From: Citrus sinensis
Lineage: Eukaryota > Streptophyta > Magnoliopsida > Sapindales > Rutaceae
Reading direction: 5' to 3'
Assembly (NCBI RefSeq): GCF_022201045.2
Contig: NC_068559.1
Location: 26,357,501-26,421,500, forward strand
Length of the DNA stretch: 64,000 bases
Shown here: piece after piece, positions 13,943-26,900 of the stretch
Layout of the letters: each line of letters starts with the position of its first letter
Position numbering within the stretch: the stretch's first letter is position 1
Notes under the pieces: model-generated
Seen by the model: only the letters and a program-made list of their open reading frames with translations
Database searches by the model: none
What the model was told of the DNA's origin: nothing
Position numbers and translations under genes: made by a program

Positions 13943-14556
13943 AATGTTCCAGTCAGGAATTTTAAAGTGCGGGAAACCTTTAAAACTGCATGGTTTTAAA
14001 GGCTTAAAACTGTAAGCCTTTAAAGCCGTGTGGTTTTAAAGCTTTCCCGAACTCTAAAATCCCTGACCAGAAAACAACTATATATATATATATATAATAT
14101 GCATGACTGTGAGTGCTTTCTATGGGTTTTCTTTAGGAGCAAAGCAACGCTAGCCACAAAATCCTCTTGATTTCTTCTTGATTCTTGGTTAATAATTGTT
14201 AGTGTCATATTCTCTTTACCTAGCTTATTATCTGGTGGAGAATACATATCATTGCTTTTCGAGATGATTAGATGTTTTCTTACATTACACTAACAGGAAA
14301 AAATGAAGTCTTGAGTGTAGCTCTTCCCTTGCCACCCTTATGTGAGCCTCCCCGGACTAGCTATGAAACTATTAGAAGCACCTGAACCAGTTTGGATCAA
14401 CTGTTGCAATTTTTGTTTATCCTACTCTGCAGTTTGTGTTGTAAGTTATGTACATCATTTTTTCCCATCATGCAGATGGGAAGTCACAAGGAGCTTCTCC
14501 GAAATGAAGGCCTCTATGCACGACTGACTAGAAGGCAAGCAGATGCAGTAGCATGA
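7365..14556 (+). CDS. ABCB26: ABC transporter B family member 26 / TAP1-like, plastid half-transporter
   Basis: Eighteen exons: 7365-7814, 8102-8229, 8571-8613, 8763-8807, 8927-9049, 9129-9232, 9669-9723, 9818-9888, 10048-10150, 11243-11453, 11732-11805, 12237-12293, 12376-12450, 13081-13155, 13278-13559, 13641-13705, 13776-13836, 14476-14556. The total is 2103 nt, 700 aa, which by recollection equals the Arabidopsis protein. The N-terminus is Ser/Arg-rich (plastid transit peptide), followed by a transmembrane domain and one ATPase domain: Walker [10 protein letters not shown] (about 490-498), Q-loop Gln at 538, signature LSGGQ (about 593), Walker B ILILDE (about 613-618), D-loop SALD and H-loop His about 653. 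It is a half-size exporter that must dimerise; the substrate is unknown. Start: Met at 7365 gives the family length, although an in-frame ATG at 7230 exists. Several exons are very short (43-57 nt). Intron 14 contains a duplicated piece of exon 14. Confidence 0.95.
8391..8413. repeat. (CT)n microsatellite in ABCB26 intron 2
   Basis: An uninterrupted run of about eleven CT units. Confidence 0.95.
13163..13203 (+). repeat. 41-bp duplicate of ABCB26 intron 13 acceptor plus exon 14 start
   Basis: Positions 13070-13110 (TTTAATTTCAG acceptor and the first 30 nt of exon 14) recur at 13163-13203 with one mismatch (T to G). The copy lies inside the 122-bp intron 14. A second, weaker repeat in the same intron (about 13227-13247 and 13256-13276, both with CTTAAAAC and CTTGGA) resembles the acceptor tract before exon 15, so the intron looks built from local duplications. 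Confidence 0.93.
13909..14100. mobile_element. Foldback/MITE-like hairpin flanked by TA and GA microsatellites
   Basis: Two 54-nt arms, 13952-14005 and 14014-14067, are inverted copies differing at about eight positions, with an 8-nt loop. The arms begin GTCAGG and end CCTGAC. A (TA)n(GA)n run precedes it and a (TA)n run follows. It lies in the last intron of ABCB26 and has no coding capacity. Confidence 0.8.
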
Positions 14557-15554
14557 AGATGGCACAAATTTTGGGTTGTCTTCTTTATTCTTCTTTCAGC
14601 TTATTTACGAGCAGCTGAGTGGTTCCAGCAACATATTTACCGCTGACCTGACCAAAGGATATTTAGACACGAGAAAATTGCACCACCATTTTGATCATCA
14701 TGAGAATGCGAGGAAGCCAAGATGTCTAGAAGCTTCTAACAGGAAATGCTGCATATTCTTCACGTATTCATTTGCTGTAATATAGGTGTAAAATATTGGG
14801 AAAGTACAATACCGACACGTGTATACGTGATCATTATTATTGCAAATGATAGTTGTTTACTTTAAAGGAGAATGCTATATTGAAAAAAACAAAAAAACAA
14901 AAAACAAAAAAAAAAGAGGAGGAAAAGAGTGAGATGCTGGATAGACTTTGTCATAAAAAGTTTGACATTACTGAGCATTATTCTATGATATGTTTCGACA
15001 TATCATACACGTAAAATGTTCGACATGTACGTGATGAAGTTGTAAACCATTCGATAATTTCTCCGCAATAAGAATTTTACAAAACGTCACTTACATGCTG
15101 AAATTATAAATTATTTGTTACACGAAATTCATAAATTGTGTGATGTATTATAACATCCACACAAAGCAATTAAATATAACAGAAGACACTACTTGCTAAA
15201 GAGTTACAATCTGTTGTGCCATCGTTTGCGTACAAAAATCTTCTTCTTAATTCTTCTCTTTATTTTTCTTTACCAAATGGGTGATTAATATTAAATTTTA
15301 TATTAATAATTAAATTAATCTTTTTTATTTTATTTATTTATAATTAAAATAAATTTTTTAGCTAAATTTAAAAAATAAGAAAAGACTAAGAAAAAAAAGG
15401 GAAAAAAAAAAGAAAGAAGGAAGAAGATCTTAAAATTAAATCCTCTTGAAAACTGTGTACCCCTACGAAGAAAAGGGAAAAATCAAATTCCCCTTTTAAT
15501 TTGTGTAACGAGCGTCGTTCCTCCAGGACGCGACTACGAGAGACCTAAAACAAC
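14557..15554. promoter_or_regulatory. Intergenic: ABCB26 3' end and promoter of the Pro-rich nuclear gene
   Basis: About 1 kb, with an A-rich tract at about 14884-14920 and a very AT-rich stretch at 15285-15420. The purine-rich segment just before 15555 is probably 5' UTR. No further gene is seen. Confidence 0.5.
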
Positions 15555-18500
15555 ATGGAGGGATACCAGCAGTCCCACCGGTACATGAGACCACCACCAG
15601 CACCGGCATCGGGGCAACAGGCACCACCGATGGGAGATCATTATCATCACCACAACCCTTACCTTCACCAGCAGCAGCAACCAAGACTGCCAGCCCCTCC
15701 GCAAGGTCATCAATGGTACTCCAATCAATTTCAGTACCAGCCTCCTCCTCCTCCATCTCACTCTCCATCGCCACCCCCTCCTCCTTCCCAGTGGGCTCCA
15801 CCCGCCCCTTCTCCCGCTTATCATCCTCCTCCTCCTCCTCCCCCTCCTTATCCTGCGCACCACTACCCTCTCCCTCCTCGACCCCACGTGCCTCCTCCTC
15901 CTCCTCCTCCCCAAGTGTCCCAATCTTACCCTCAGCCCAATCAGGTAATTACCTTTCTTTCCTTTTTGGTGCTTATTCAATGCCAAGTCTTTTTTTATTT
16001 AATAATAAAATCAATGTTTGCAGGATTGGGGCAACTCGAACTGGAGTCATCACCACCAGGGCTGGGATTACAGTGGTAGGTAGTTCCATTTACGTTTTAA
16101 TAGCAGGAATTTCATGTCAACTAGTTTGTTGCTACTTTCCTTTTTCATTTCTTTAAAGTTATTCCAGTTCATTTGTATATCTTCCTAGTTATTGGTCTGC
16201 GAACACCTGTTTATTACTGGGATGAAAGATTCTATCTCTGTCTCTGCATTGTCCCAACTCTGCAATGCACTTTCTGAAACTTTCCGAATAATTATTCTTT
16301 ACGTAATACATGGAGTAAAATGGAGAATAGTGATTGGACATGTTACTTCAGATGAAATAATCTTGGGATGGTGTAGTATCTTTTCCTGCTAAATCAGTCT
16401 CACTGTTACTTGGGTTGCTTTGGACTTCAGTGAACCTCAACTGTTACTATAGTAACCCAGGAAGGTTTATCAAAATGATTAATGCTCTTGGCCCCAATAT
16501 ACATGCTACCGTCACACCCATGCTGGTGTTAAAATGTAGCCGTGTTTGCCATTCTACTTCTTGTTGCTCTTTTCACACACTCTCTTCTGTCTACCTCCAA
16601 ATATAAAATAAAATTAAAACATTGAAATATAGTTTTTTTTTTTTTTTGGGTTGCTATTTTTGTCACCGATTTTTGTTTCAAATGATCTTTGTAATGACCT
16701 TTATGATTCTTCTTATGGCAGCCCAGAACAATGCGCCAGATTGGGCTGCCAGGGCTAAGGAATGGGCCAATGCAAGGGCTGCAATGGAAAATCAGCATAT
16801 TCAGTCTCAATATCCACAGCCTGCTGATTTTCGTTATGCAGATACTCAACAACAGTCCATTCCTGTGTCTAGCTATCAGCAATTTTCAGTTCCATCTGCA
16901 CAGCCACACCAGCCACCAATGGCTTATCAACAGGAGAATGCGGCCATGAGTTCTGGGCCATCTTCGTATGGTCCTGATGTGCGTATACCTTACTCTGGTA
17001 GAGATGGAGCTTCAGCTGGAGAAGCAAATGTTGGATTTCCTCATCAAGAAAGTTCATGTTCCAGTCCATCTGTTCATCAGCAGGAGGTACCTTCTAGTTA
17101 TTCTTCTGTTACAGGTAAAAATTCACTAGCATATTGAACTTGCATGTGAAGCTTGTGCTCAAGAACTGCTTCTATGGACCTCATCCTTTTTTAACTACCC
17201 CATTTTTTATTTCTGTTGATGCTTGTCCTCAATGCGACCTTTGCTGGAGCTATATTTCGGATAAAGTTCAGGATCTTCAGCATTTCAGACATCAAACTTT
17301 AGCATATATTGAGTCTTCTTAATTTGCTTTCTCAATTCAGTCCATTTGGTTTGGGCAAGGTCATTTTCTCTTTTAGTAAGTTGATTTGGTTATTGGAAAG
17401 TAGTTGAAAAGCACCATCACATTCGTGAAATGAAATTGTGACTATTTTTTTCCTTATTTTTTATTTTTTGAGAGTCCCTGTGTGATAATTATATGTTACT
17501 TGCTCTGTGTGCTGTGCCGGTTGGCCTTGAATGACATTTTATGGGTTTTGTGACACATGAATGCCCCATCTCTATCCAGTGCATAGATATGCGGAATTAG
17601 AATTTGACCCATTGTTTAAAAACTCTCGAATTATGGAAATTGCTCACCATTCTGTGATGCCTGATGCCTGATTGATGCCAGCTATTTCTGTGATAGTCCA
17701 TGCACAAAGGAAACTGTGATACCTGATTGATGTCTTATTGAGGGTATATAATAGTCTCATTACCGTGTGTGGGAGGCATGGCAATATCAATTGGTTGCTG
17801 ATATATTTTGCCTGTTTAATTAACTACTTTTAGATTATCCATTGCTGCTGTAAGTAAAGGGTAGACGCTTGTTGCTTTTGTTTGATTCCCAGAAACTTCA
17901 GAGATCAAATTTTGTCTGCATAACATCTGAAAAGCAAACAAATAGTGTCAATTTGGATTCCTATGTGCTTAAGCTTTGGTTTATTTTATGTCTTCGACCT
18001 GCAGTTTTGACTCTTTATACCGATGGCAGGTACAGAAGAGACCGCATATCAAAAGGAGCATGTGTATGGATCCTTGCCTATGCCCATTCCTTCTGCTCAG
18101 GAAGGACAGCCATTTACATATGGGAATCAGGCTGCTGATCCTCCAACTGTTCTCAGCGACCAGCCTTTAGATTTTGCACCTAGGTTTAATCATGATCAGG
18201 ATCTTCACATGCAATCCAGTTATGCTGCTCATCATGAGTCTGCAGGAACTGTAAGAGGCATTGACCCTGTTGCAGCAGTGCCTTCTGTTAATTCTTGGAC
18301 GCCCCCTGTCACACCTGGTGTTGCTTATCCACCAATTCCTCCAGCAGGCTCACAGGTCTTGGTTCTGGTTTTATGATTGTAACTTTGCTTTCAGTTGCTT
18401 GCTTTTAATATGCTAATGTATTCTTTATTTCTCAGCATGACCATTCCATAGCCATGGCTTCTGTTCCTGGACCTGCTGCACATCAATTTGTAAGGTTTCC

Positions 18501-21500
18501 TGGTTCGGGCTTCCAGCCAACAATTTCATCTGCTAGTGCTTTTGGCATTGGTGCAGCAGCAACACTTCATCCTACAACAGCCTTTCCAGGTGATGTGTAT
18601 GGGGTTTCTGGCGTTTCCGAACGTCCCAAAAAGGTACTTTATTTACACTTGTTGACTTTGAATGCTTCTGTAATCATTATTGAGAGATTCCTCACAGAGT
18701 AGCTACCCATTTGCACTTGTATCTTTTGGAACTTTTTCTAGGCTCCAGTGCCCAATTGGCTTAAAGAAGAAATAATTAAGAATAAAGCCGCCATCACAAA
18801 GTCTTCAATAGAAAATACTAAAGAGGAACCCGAATCCATTGAGGATGAAGTTGTTCATAAATCATCTGGGAAAGGTGAACAGGCAGATAGCAAAAGCATT
18901 GATTCTTCTAGGTCAACCGAAGAAGAAGATGATGATGAGGTTTTATTTCTTTTTCTACTTAACCTGATTATAATTTAGTTTTTCTTATTATGATATAGTT
19001 ATTTGGATGCACTTATTATGCCTTTGGATTAAACCTGAACTTTTGCTTCTATGTAGGATTATGTGGAGGCAGCTAGAACTGCAGCAATTAATCAGGAAAT
19101 AAAACGCATACTGACTGAAGTTCTTTTGAAGGTTACGACTGCCTGATGGCTGATGTTCTTCTAATTTTAATGACTTTAATTCCATAGTTTTCATTTTTTT
19201 CACCCCGCCCATTGACAGGTTACTGATGAGCTGTTTGATGAAATTGCAACTAAGGTTCTTAGTGAAGATGATCTGGAAATTGAAGGTGAGCACATTGTGA
19301 TCTCTGAGTATGTACTAGCTTTTTTTCCTTTTTAAGAGTTTTCTCTTATAGTATGATCTCTTATAGTATGACTTGACTACTGCAGTTAACAACAAAAACA
19401 TGACTTCAAATTGTAAAGTATCACCGCCTCCCCCATTAGTCCCAACTCCTAAGGCTTCTGCAAAGGTTCTTGTTCCAGTTAAAGCAAAGGAATCGGAAAC
19501 TGAAGGTGCCAGTGAAAAAACTAGTTCCAGCTCACCTGGAGATGTATTGGGTCTTGCAAATTATGCCTCAGATGATGGTGATGATGGGGATGATGAAATT
19601 CAAAGTTTCAGCATCAATAAACATTCTGAGAACATACATGATGCTGCTGAGAATGGATTACATGTGAAACCCGAAAAGCAAAATAAAGCTGAGACACATT
19701 CAGGGAGGGATTTGAGCAAAACTAATATCATTGGCGCTATCAGTGCGTTAGGTGAGAATAGAGATGATACTCATGCATACTCTTCCAATACGGTCACTGG
19801 AGATGCGGATAATGAAAGCAGTGTTAATGGTTCTGGGTTGGATGAAACTTTGGGAGAAAAGACTGGAATGAAAACGAAAAGTGAACTGCCTGGCACAAAT
19901 GTCGGTGTGAAAATATCAACAAATGATAGTTTACTTAATATGGAAACCAGAATGAAATCAGTTAAAAATGATCAACATGAAAGTAAAAAGAGTTCTTTGG
20001 GGAAAGACAGTGGTAAGGAAACAGAGGTTGGTAGTGGGGTTGACAACAAGGGTGATGAAGATCATCGGAGACTGGATGAAAGACATTCAAGAAAGGAAAA
20101 GGCTGATGACCAAAATGGCTCAAGAGATAAAACAAGAGGTGGAGGTGCAAAGTCCGAGGAAAAGCCTAAGGAATTCAAGTCAAGGAAGAGATACGCTGAT
20201 GATGTCAAGGAGGACAGAAAAGATGCAGAGAGACACCAAAGAGGCAGTATCAAAGAAGGTATTGATAAAAAAAGAGAACGGTCAAAGGAGGAAGATACAT
20301 CAAGACATAAACTTACTAGTGACCCAGACAGGCATAAGAAAAGGCGTTCTTCTTCAATTAGCAGTAAGGGTAGAAACAGCAAGGAAAACTCAGTTAGTCA
20401 TTTCAATGATTCAAGTGATCAATCATCAGATGATTCTAAAAGGTTTCTATCTTCTATGTTTTCATCCCTTCTCTTCCCACCATGTTGTGAAGATCTCATA
20501 TTCTGTTATGCACTGCAGGAAGCGGCATTCAAGAAAACGCTACTCATCACCATCACCTGTGAGGTCTAGTAGAAGGTAACCCACGCATCAGTTCATAACT
20601 TTTGTTCATGTTCCTGTTTCCTAATTTGAAGTATTTTCAAAGGTTAAATTTGGAGTGTTTAGACATACCATGGGAATTGAACTGGCTATTGTGGTTTTAT
20701 ATAACATTTTATAGGGAAAAAAAGAAAGGTTGTTTTCTATGAGGACATATTTCCAGGAACACCAAAGAAAATTAAGATAGGCCATTAATTTAGTTCCATT
20801 TATTTGTTCTTATGTCAAAAAAAAAAAGGTTGTTTTGTATGAGATAATTGCTGACTGATGAAGATGATGGTTTAACTCCAATTTCATGAGTTCTTAATGC
20901 CACTTATGAAACTTGTTAGTTATTTAATATAAGACTAGGATAGCTGATGACTTTTTTTTGTTAATATATTTTTTGGTGGTTTCTGTTTCTCACTCTCACA
21001 TGCATATTCTCTTCTGGTGTCAATTTTAAATGCATATAGTTTGATTGTTGACACTAATTTTACTTTTCGCTCTCAATTTGATTCTTAAGATGGGACTGAC
21101 CTTAGACACTGAGAAGAGGATTTACTGGATTAACCGTTTTTATAGCTGTATCTAGGTCAATTGCAGTAAAGCAGCCTTTAAATGTCCTTTAAATGCACTT
21201 TCTGTTACATTTTTGGTAAAATTCCTTGGTCTTTTATTTTTTGGGTTTGTATACATAATTTGTAAGATTAATGCCATCCACCATGAAGACTGGCTCTGCC
21301 TTGTCTCGAAGATTATATGTTCTGCAGTTGTTAATTTTCTAATTTTCCCATCTCTAAAAATTTGGTGGTCAAATCTCTTTCTGTGACATGGTTTCTGTAT
21401 TTTCTGCTCTTGATGATGTGCAATACAGTGGTTATATTTGCTTTGATTTGTAATCACATAAATTTCACTAAATGAGAAATTCGCACTACTGTCTATCCTG

Positions 21501-22488
21501 GTAGGTTTTTGGAACCACTTTACAGTTGACATTCTGCTCAAGTTTTATATTTTCTTATCCTGTCGTAGTTCACACATTCTTTTCCCTGGAAGTGTCCTTA
21601 AGTTGATAAATGTTATAATGTAGGCACTTATTGTAAGCAATGGATAAACTGTTAGAGCATTTCCTGATATGTGATGGAGAGGCATATAACTCATTATCTT
21701 CGTTTTGTCTTTTCCCTGAGAATTTATACATCTTTTCTCAGTTGGGAAGAATTTAAATGCAGAAGGTCAGCACTAGTAAAGTTCAATACGTTATAGGTTG
21801 ATGCACAAGCCACAATAGCCTTCTGGATCTGCAGGATCTCCTTTTGTGATACTTGGTTTCTTTTGATGATATAGATCCTTCCTATGTCATTAGTGAAAGA
21901 ATAATACTAGGGATCTCAACATTTGGATCCCAATTTGTATGTCAACTGATGTGGCATTCATCTATTGGATAGTATAGTAGTAATTTTAATAGTTATAATT
22001 TCACTTGTCGCTGGGATATAAATTGGGATCCAAATATTGGGATTTCTAGCATTATTGCTAGTAATGAAAACAAACTAAAAAGATAAAGGGAAAAAAATTG
22101 TGGCAGCCTGAATATTGAGTTTGACTATGTAAGAGGCTAAACATCTCATGAATTATATATATTTTAACTTACCATATCAGTGTGATCAATGTTTTCATTT
22201 CTAGACATGTTACGCGGTCACCACATAGCAAGCATTCTCAGCGCAGGCATTCTCCCTATTCTTCTCTTGAAACGAGCAGGTATGATACCATGTATTCTTA
22301 AGATTAAGACTGTGTTAATGTTCATAAGACATACACAACCATCATTATAACAATATGCAGCTCAGGTGAAACTGTTGGAATCCTAAAATTTCATTACAGA
22401 CTTGCATGTTGCTTAGTTCATTAACTTTGCAATTTTTGGCAGGGGCAGGCGGTCGAGATCTAGATCACCTGTGCGAAGGCAGAGATGA
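15555..22488 (+). CDS. Pro/Gln-rich nuclear protein with NWLKEEI motif and RS-like tail (At1g70620-like)
   Basis: Twelve exons: 15555-15944, 16024-16075, 16722-17114, 18030-18355, 18436-18633, 18742-18939, 19057-19131, 19219-19285, 19386-20442, 20519-20575, 22205-22279, 22443-22488; 2934 nt, 977 aa. Residues 1-130 are almost entirely Pro/His/Gln/Tyr with poly-Pro runs. A conserved-looking middle follows: PNWLKEEIIKNKAA near 457-470, an acidic stretch, and a helical block (DYVEAARTAAINQEIKRIL, then VTDELFDEIATKVLSEDDL) near 520-565. Next comes a long charged, Lys/Glu/Asp-rich disordered region. The last exons encode Arg/Ser-rich sequence (SRKRYSSPSPVRSSRR; GRRSRSRSPVRRQR). The composition points to a nuclear, splicing-associated protein. 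I recall the Arabidopsis homologue being labelled cyclin-related, but no cyclin box is visible. Function is not established. Confidence 0.88.
21900..22056. mobile_element. 157-bp MITE in intron 10 of the Pro-rich nuclear gene
   Basis: The terminal 44 nt on each side are inverted copies at roughly 80% identity, sharing the core ATTTGGATCCCAATTT. The element starts AATAATACTAG and ends CTAGCATTATT. There is no coding capacity. A short flanking duplication (TAGTGAAAG / TAGTAATGAAA) is possible but imperfect. Confidence 0.8.
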
Positions 22489-23704
22489 TTAAAGGGATTT
22501 CTGTGGTTGATTCAAGGTTTGAAGGAGAGGACTTCTGTTTGAATGTATTTGAAGGTTTGATGTACCTGGAAACTGGAGATTTCACTTGTGATACTGTTGT
22601 GTAGCAATGGCTTGCTAGTAGGTTTCTGTGATCTCTCTTGAGTCTTGACAAGAAATGAATGCATGCTTAGTGAAGCTCTGTAGTTTCTGTTCAGTTTAGA
22701 ATTAAGGATGGTAGTATCTTGTGCGTCTTTTGATGATGCTTGTATCCTTGTCTGATTTTGTTCTCAGAATAATCACCTGTATCTCAGTTTTGTGACTTTA
22801 GGCTTGCAACAGTTCTCATGTGGTATGGTTCCTATCGGCAGTTCTTGTGCGGGTTGGCAAGTTGTGCTTAGTAGACTATCAGAGATTCTTAATTCGTTCA
22901 TTGTTTTCCAATTTAGTGTATGTTTGAAATTGAGTTGCTGTGGTTTTCCATCAGTCACTGTTGCTGAAAGATGGAATTACAAATTATCAAATGCAGGTGG
23001 ATGGCTGCTAAATATTAAGATGTCAAAATATCAAACAATTTAGGTTGTAAAGAATATACTTCTGTTGTTTCGATTGAAAGATTGCCCTCAAACAGTCAAT
23101 ATTTGGATTGAAATATCCTGCATGCTATTTGCATGTAACTTGTGTACGGTTTAATAACCATATAAACCCTCCGTTGAGTCAAATGGAAAACTGGGCAGCC
23201 GAAACAGAGTTGATTATTATTAGTGGACCTGTCTATGGTACAGATACTGTAACAAACATCTCCCGTCATCCCACCATCCGATTATCTATTGTTTGGTTTC
23301 TCACTCCACATCCAACCACATCCAACGGCTGATGCTGCAGTCTGTAGCTTACAGATTCTATAAGCTAGTCAAGTCCTATTATTAGTATGAAGTATGAACA
23401 ATAAAATGCTGATTTTTCCAAGCTGAACGGATTTAAAATCAAAATTTTGACCTATTATTAGTATGCACGTGTCACGAAATGAGAATGATCAATTTAAATT
23501 GAAAGCAGTTGAAACCTAGAACAAGAAAAAGTTGAAAGGTAATTGTTCAGTTCAGTTATTTAGTTAATCAAATGGTTATAAATTCTTATATAAATTAATG
23601 TAGTATTATATATTTAATTGGATGAAATAATTTTTTACTACATGATTAATTTTATTATTATATATTTATATTCAATCAATAAAATAACAGTTACCTTAAT
23701 CTAT

Positions 23705-23745
<41 letters not shown>

Positions 23746-23944
23746 AAGTGCCGGTATCTTTTGTCTTCGTATAATCGTTCGTTAATTATACGCACAAATG
23801 GGCCTAAGAAATAAAAATATCGACAGCGCTCAGCCCACTGGTGTCATAAAATGAAATAAAAATAAAAGTCAATTGACCTCACGGCGCAAACGCAAAGTGA
23901 ACTGGTGGCGCGGTGGTGGAAGTGGAACGAAAGCTGACGTGTTT
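22489..23944. promoter_or_regulatory. Intergenic: 3' UTR of nuclear gene and RAY1 promoter
   Basis: The left part is T-rich and transcribed-looking (3' UTR). An (AT)16 microsatellite lies at 23709-23740. No other gene is supported. Confidence 0.5.
23709..23740. repeat. (AT)16 microsatellite upstream of RAY1
   Basis: Perfect dinucleotide run about 200 bp before the proposed RAY1 start; it is likely length-polymorphic. Confidence 0.95.
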
Positions 23945-26900
23945 ATGACGCGAAACGTCACATGTCCCGTGGATTTGGCCGTCTCGGAGGAGGTGCGAAT
24001 GATAGTGGTGGCCTTTATGCGTTGGCAGCTCCTCCACTTCACGCCACAGGTCAGAGCTGCATTTTTTAATTCGGTTAAAGTTCCACTTCTGACTTCTCTC
24101 TCTCTCTCTCTCTCTCTCTCGTTTTATTGAAAGTATCCAACTTCATTTTTGAATCGAACTTCATCTCGTTCTTATTTGCATTACAACAATGAAATTGAAA
24201 ATGAAGGTCCTTTCTCATCGTCCTTTTTTGTCCCCTCTTTTATTCTCTCTCTTGCTTCGAATCCTTATAAATGTGGTAATTCAATGCGTTTTGTTGTTTT
24301 GATTTGCGTTGCAGGTGGTGTTGCAACTGGGTTTGTGGTCAATGTGGCTGTCTGGGTTCATTTTAATTGGCCTCTCCATTTATGCTACTCACAAATTATC
24401 CACCTTCAACAAAGATGAGATCAAGTACCATCCAAAAATTGCAATCTTTGCAGCACCTGCCCCGTTTACTGGTTCTGCTGGATTCAGGCAGAGTCTTGCT
24501 ATTCGGTCATGGCTTGGCTTGTCACCTGATATCACTGTTATTCTCTTCAGCCAACACCCTTCTGTAGCTGCTTTTGCCGCCAACTTTGGTTCCAGACTTT
24601 TTGTTGAGCCCAATATCGATTTCACGTAAGCAGTCCATTTTTTTTTTCTTCCCAATTGACTGCTTTTGGATTTCCACTTGCTTAATATTCCATTGTAATT
24701 ATTAAATGGTCACCATTTCGTAATATCCTTTAAATCCAATTGAATATTATCCCTGTTAGCAAATGTTGCCCTGTCAGCAAATATTAACTTTTCATAGCTT
24801 TAATACTTCTATATTGAATACAATCTGGACTATCATTTATCAAGATTGTAAACTCTTGATTCTTATTTATGCAGTCATTCAAATCTGTGTTGTTCAATTA
24901 GCTCTTGTTTTGTTCACAATTGAAAATCAATTGATGAAGCATTAGCCTTCTGCTCTGTGTTTGGGTGTTTTTAGGTTTCTCGGTACTCCATTCTTCCATT
25001 CTATGGTAGCAAGAACACAATCATTTAAATCAGATATATCTGTTTTGATTGATCCAGAAACCATTCTCTTGCCCGACTTCATTTGCACTCTGAATTATGC
25101 TTATGAATCTGAAAATGACTGGCTTCTTGTTGCTTCATCACGAAATGTTTCCTACTTCCCATTTAACTTGAGTGATGATGGGAAATATTGGCTGAAAAAA
25201 GATGGGAAAATGGTTACAACTCAGGAGGTATGGAGGAATTGAATTCGGATTGAAAGTTGATGGCCTATTGGTAGGAACTCAAATACTCAATTGATGTTGT
25301 TTCATTTCATCAGTTCCAGGAGATACTTGATCAGAGTCCACAGTGGAGTCTTTGTGAAGACAGAATGCTTTTGGCGTGGAACAGCGTGGAGCTACCCTTA
25401 CATAATGGAGTTCTTCCTCCTTTCTTGTATGGAAAAGGGATTCACAACCAATGGGTTATTAGTGAGGCCCTTTCATGTCAACAAAGATTTGTATTTGATG
25501 CCAGTTGGACTATCTCAAGTTTATTTTTTAATGATCCTGAAAATTTATCTAATCAGTCAGGTAAAGAGTCCCAACTTTCAGGTGCAGAAAGGAGAAGCTG
25601 GGAGTCTGTTGGCAATTCCCGCCTTGGGTCTCTATATGGATCATCTTTCTTTCTTGAAGTTAATTATTCTGGTCTTGCAAATCTTGTGAAGTGTGATAGG
25701 CAATATCTTTTTGTCAATACAACAGAAAACATTGTTTATCCAGTTACATATGAGAGACTGAGCTTCTGGAAGGGACAAATATTCCATTCTTGGAGGTTAA
25801 AGAAACTTATGGCTTGTGTTGGTGGTCTTAAATTATTGCACAGAAGATTAGATTGCTCTCTTGCAGATCAATTGAAGGCATTGCCACCCCTTGATTTTCC
25901 ATTTTCCTTGGAGTCACTCCTTTCAGTTATTGCAGATAAGAATAAGACAGTTGTGCTTGCAGTTGCTGGATATAGTTATAGGGAGATGCTAATGAGTTGG
26001 GTATGCAGATTACGTCGCCTCAGGGTCACTAATTTTGTTGTTTGTGCTCTCGACTATGAAACCTACCAGTTTTCAATCTTGCAGGTATCTTTTCCGTACA
26101 TTTTCACTTTTTTTTTCACCTTGAAATGACTTTTATCATTTTTTGGCTCTTTCTCATGTGACAAAATGCATCTTATGTGTAACCACATTCATAAACAAAA
26201 TCATAACCAAAATAGGAAGCTGGGGGCATGCTAAATAGGACCAAGGTTTTAGCAACAAAAGTATATCTGACTTTTGCAAAATTAAAAAAATTAATTCATT
26301 TTGTCTTTTCTAGAGAGCCAATAGTTCGCATTGTTTAAATTTGACTGTCAGGAGAATGTAAAGTATGTTTAGGTACAATGATGATTTATGTATTCTCACA
26401 TGGTTTTCAGTGCTTGGAATTGCTTTATATAATCCAACTGGAAATTGTTTCAGTTGTGCTTGTTTCTTGAATATTCTCCGGCAAATCCCTGTGGGGGGTG
26501 GTTCTTGCCTGCGCTTTTCTGATTTTATTTTGTCCCAGGGCCTACCCGTTTTCAATGACCCATCAGCTCCAAGTAACATCAGCTTTAATGATTGCCATTT
26601 TGGAACAAAATGCTTTCAGAGGGTTACCAAAGCGAAGTCCAGAATGGTGTTGCAGATACTGAAGTTGGGATACAATGTTCTTTTGAGTGATGTTGATGTG
26701 TATTGGTTTAAAAATCCATTGCCATCACTTTACACTTATGGGCCTTTTGTTCTTGCCGCACAATCTGATGAATACAAAGCAACAGGTGATTTACCCATCT
26801 ATCCATTGTTGACATTGTTTAAAATATGGCTTGAATATGTACAGTGGAAGGATTGGATTATTAGGATATCTGATTGAATTTTTATGCAATTTACTTCTCG

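Noticed and set aside
15496-15986. Long antisense frames (Arg/Trp-rich, 100-150 aa) opposite the poly-Pro exon
   Set aside because: CCT/CCA repeats leave the opposite strand free of stops; composition is an artefact of the repeat.
19968-20579. Overlapping 203-aa frame inside exon 9 of the nuclear gene
   Set aside because: Only its final residues (after 20518) are real, being exon 10 read in its correct frame; the rest is an out-of-frame shadow.
26365-26538. Open upstream extension of RAY1 exon 5
   Set aside because: The frame is open by chance in the intron; the acceptor at 26538 restores the expected protein and phase.
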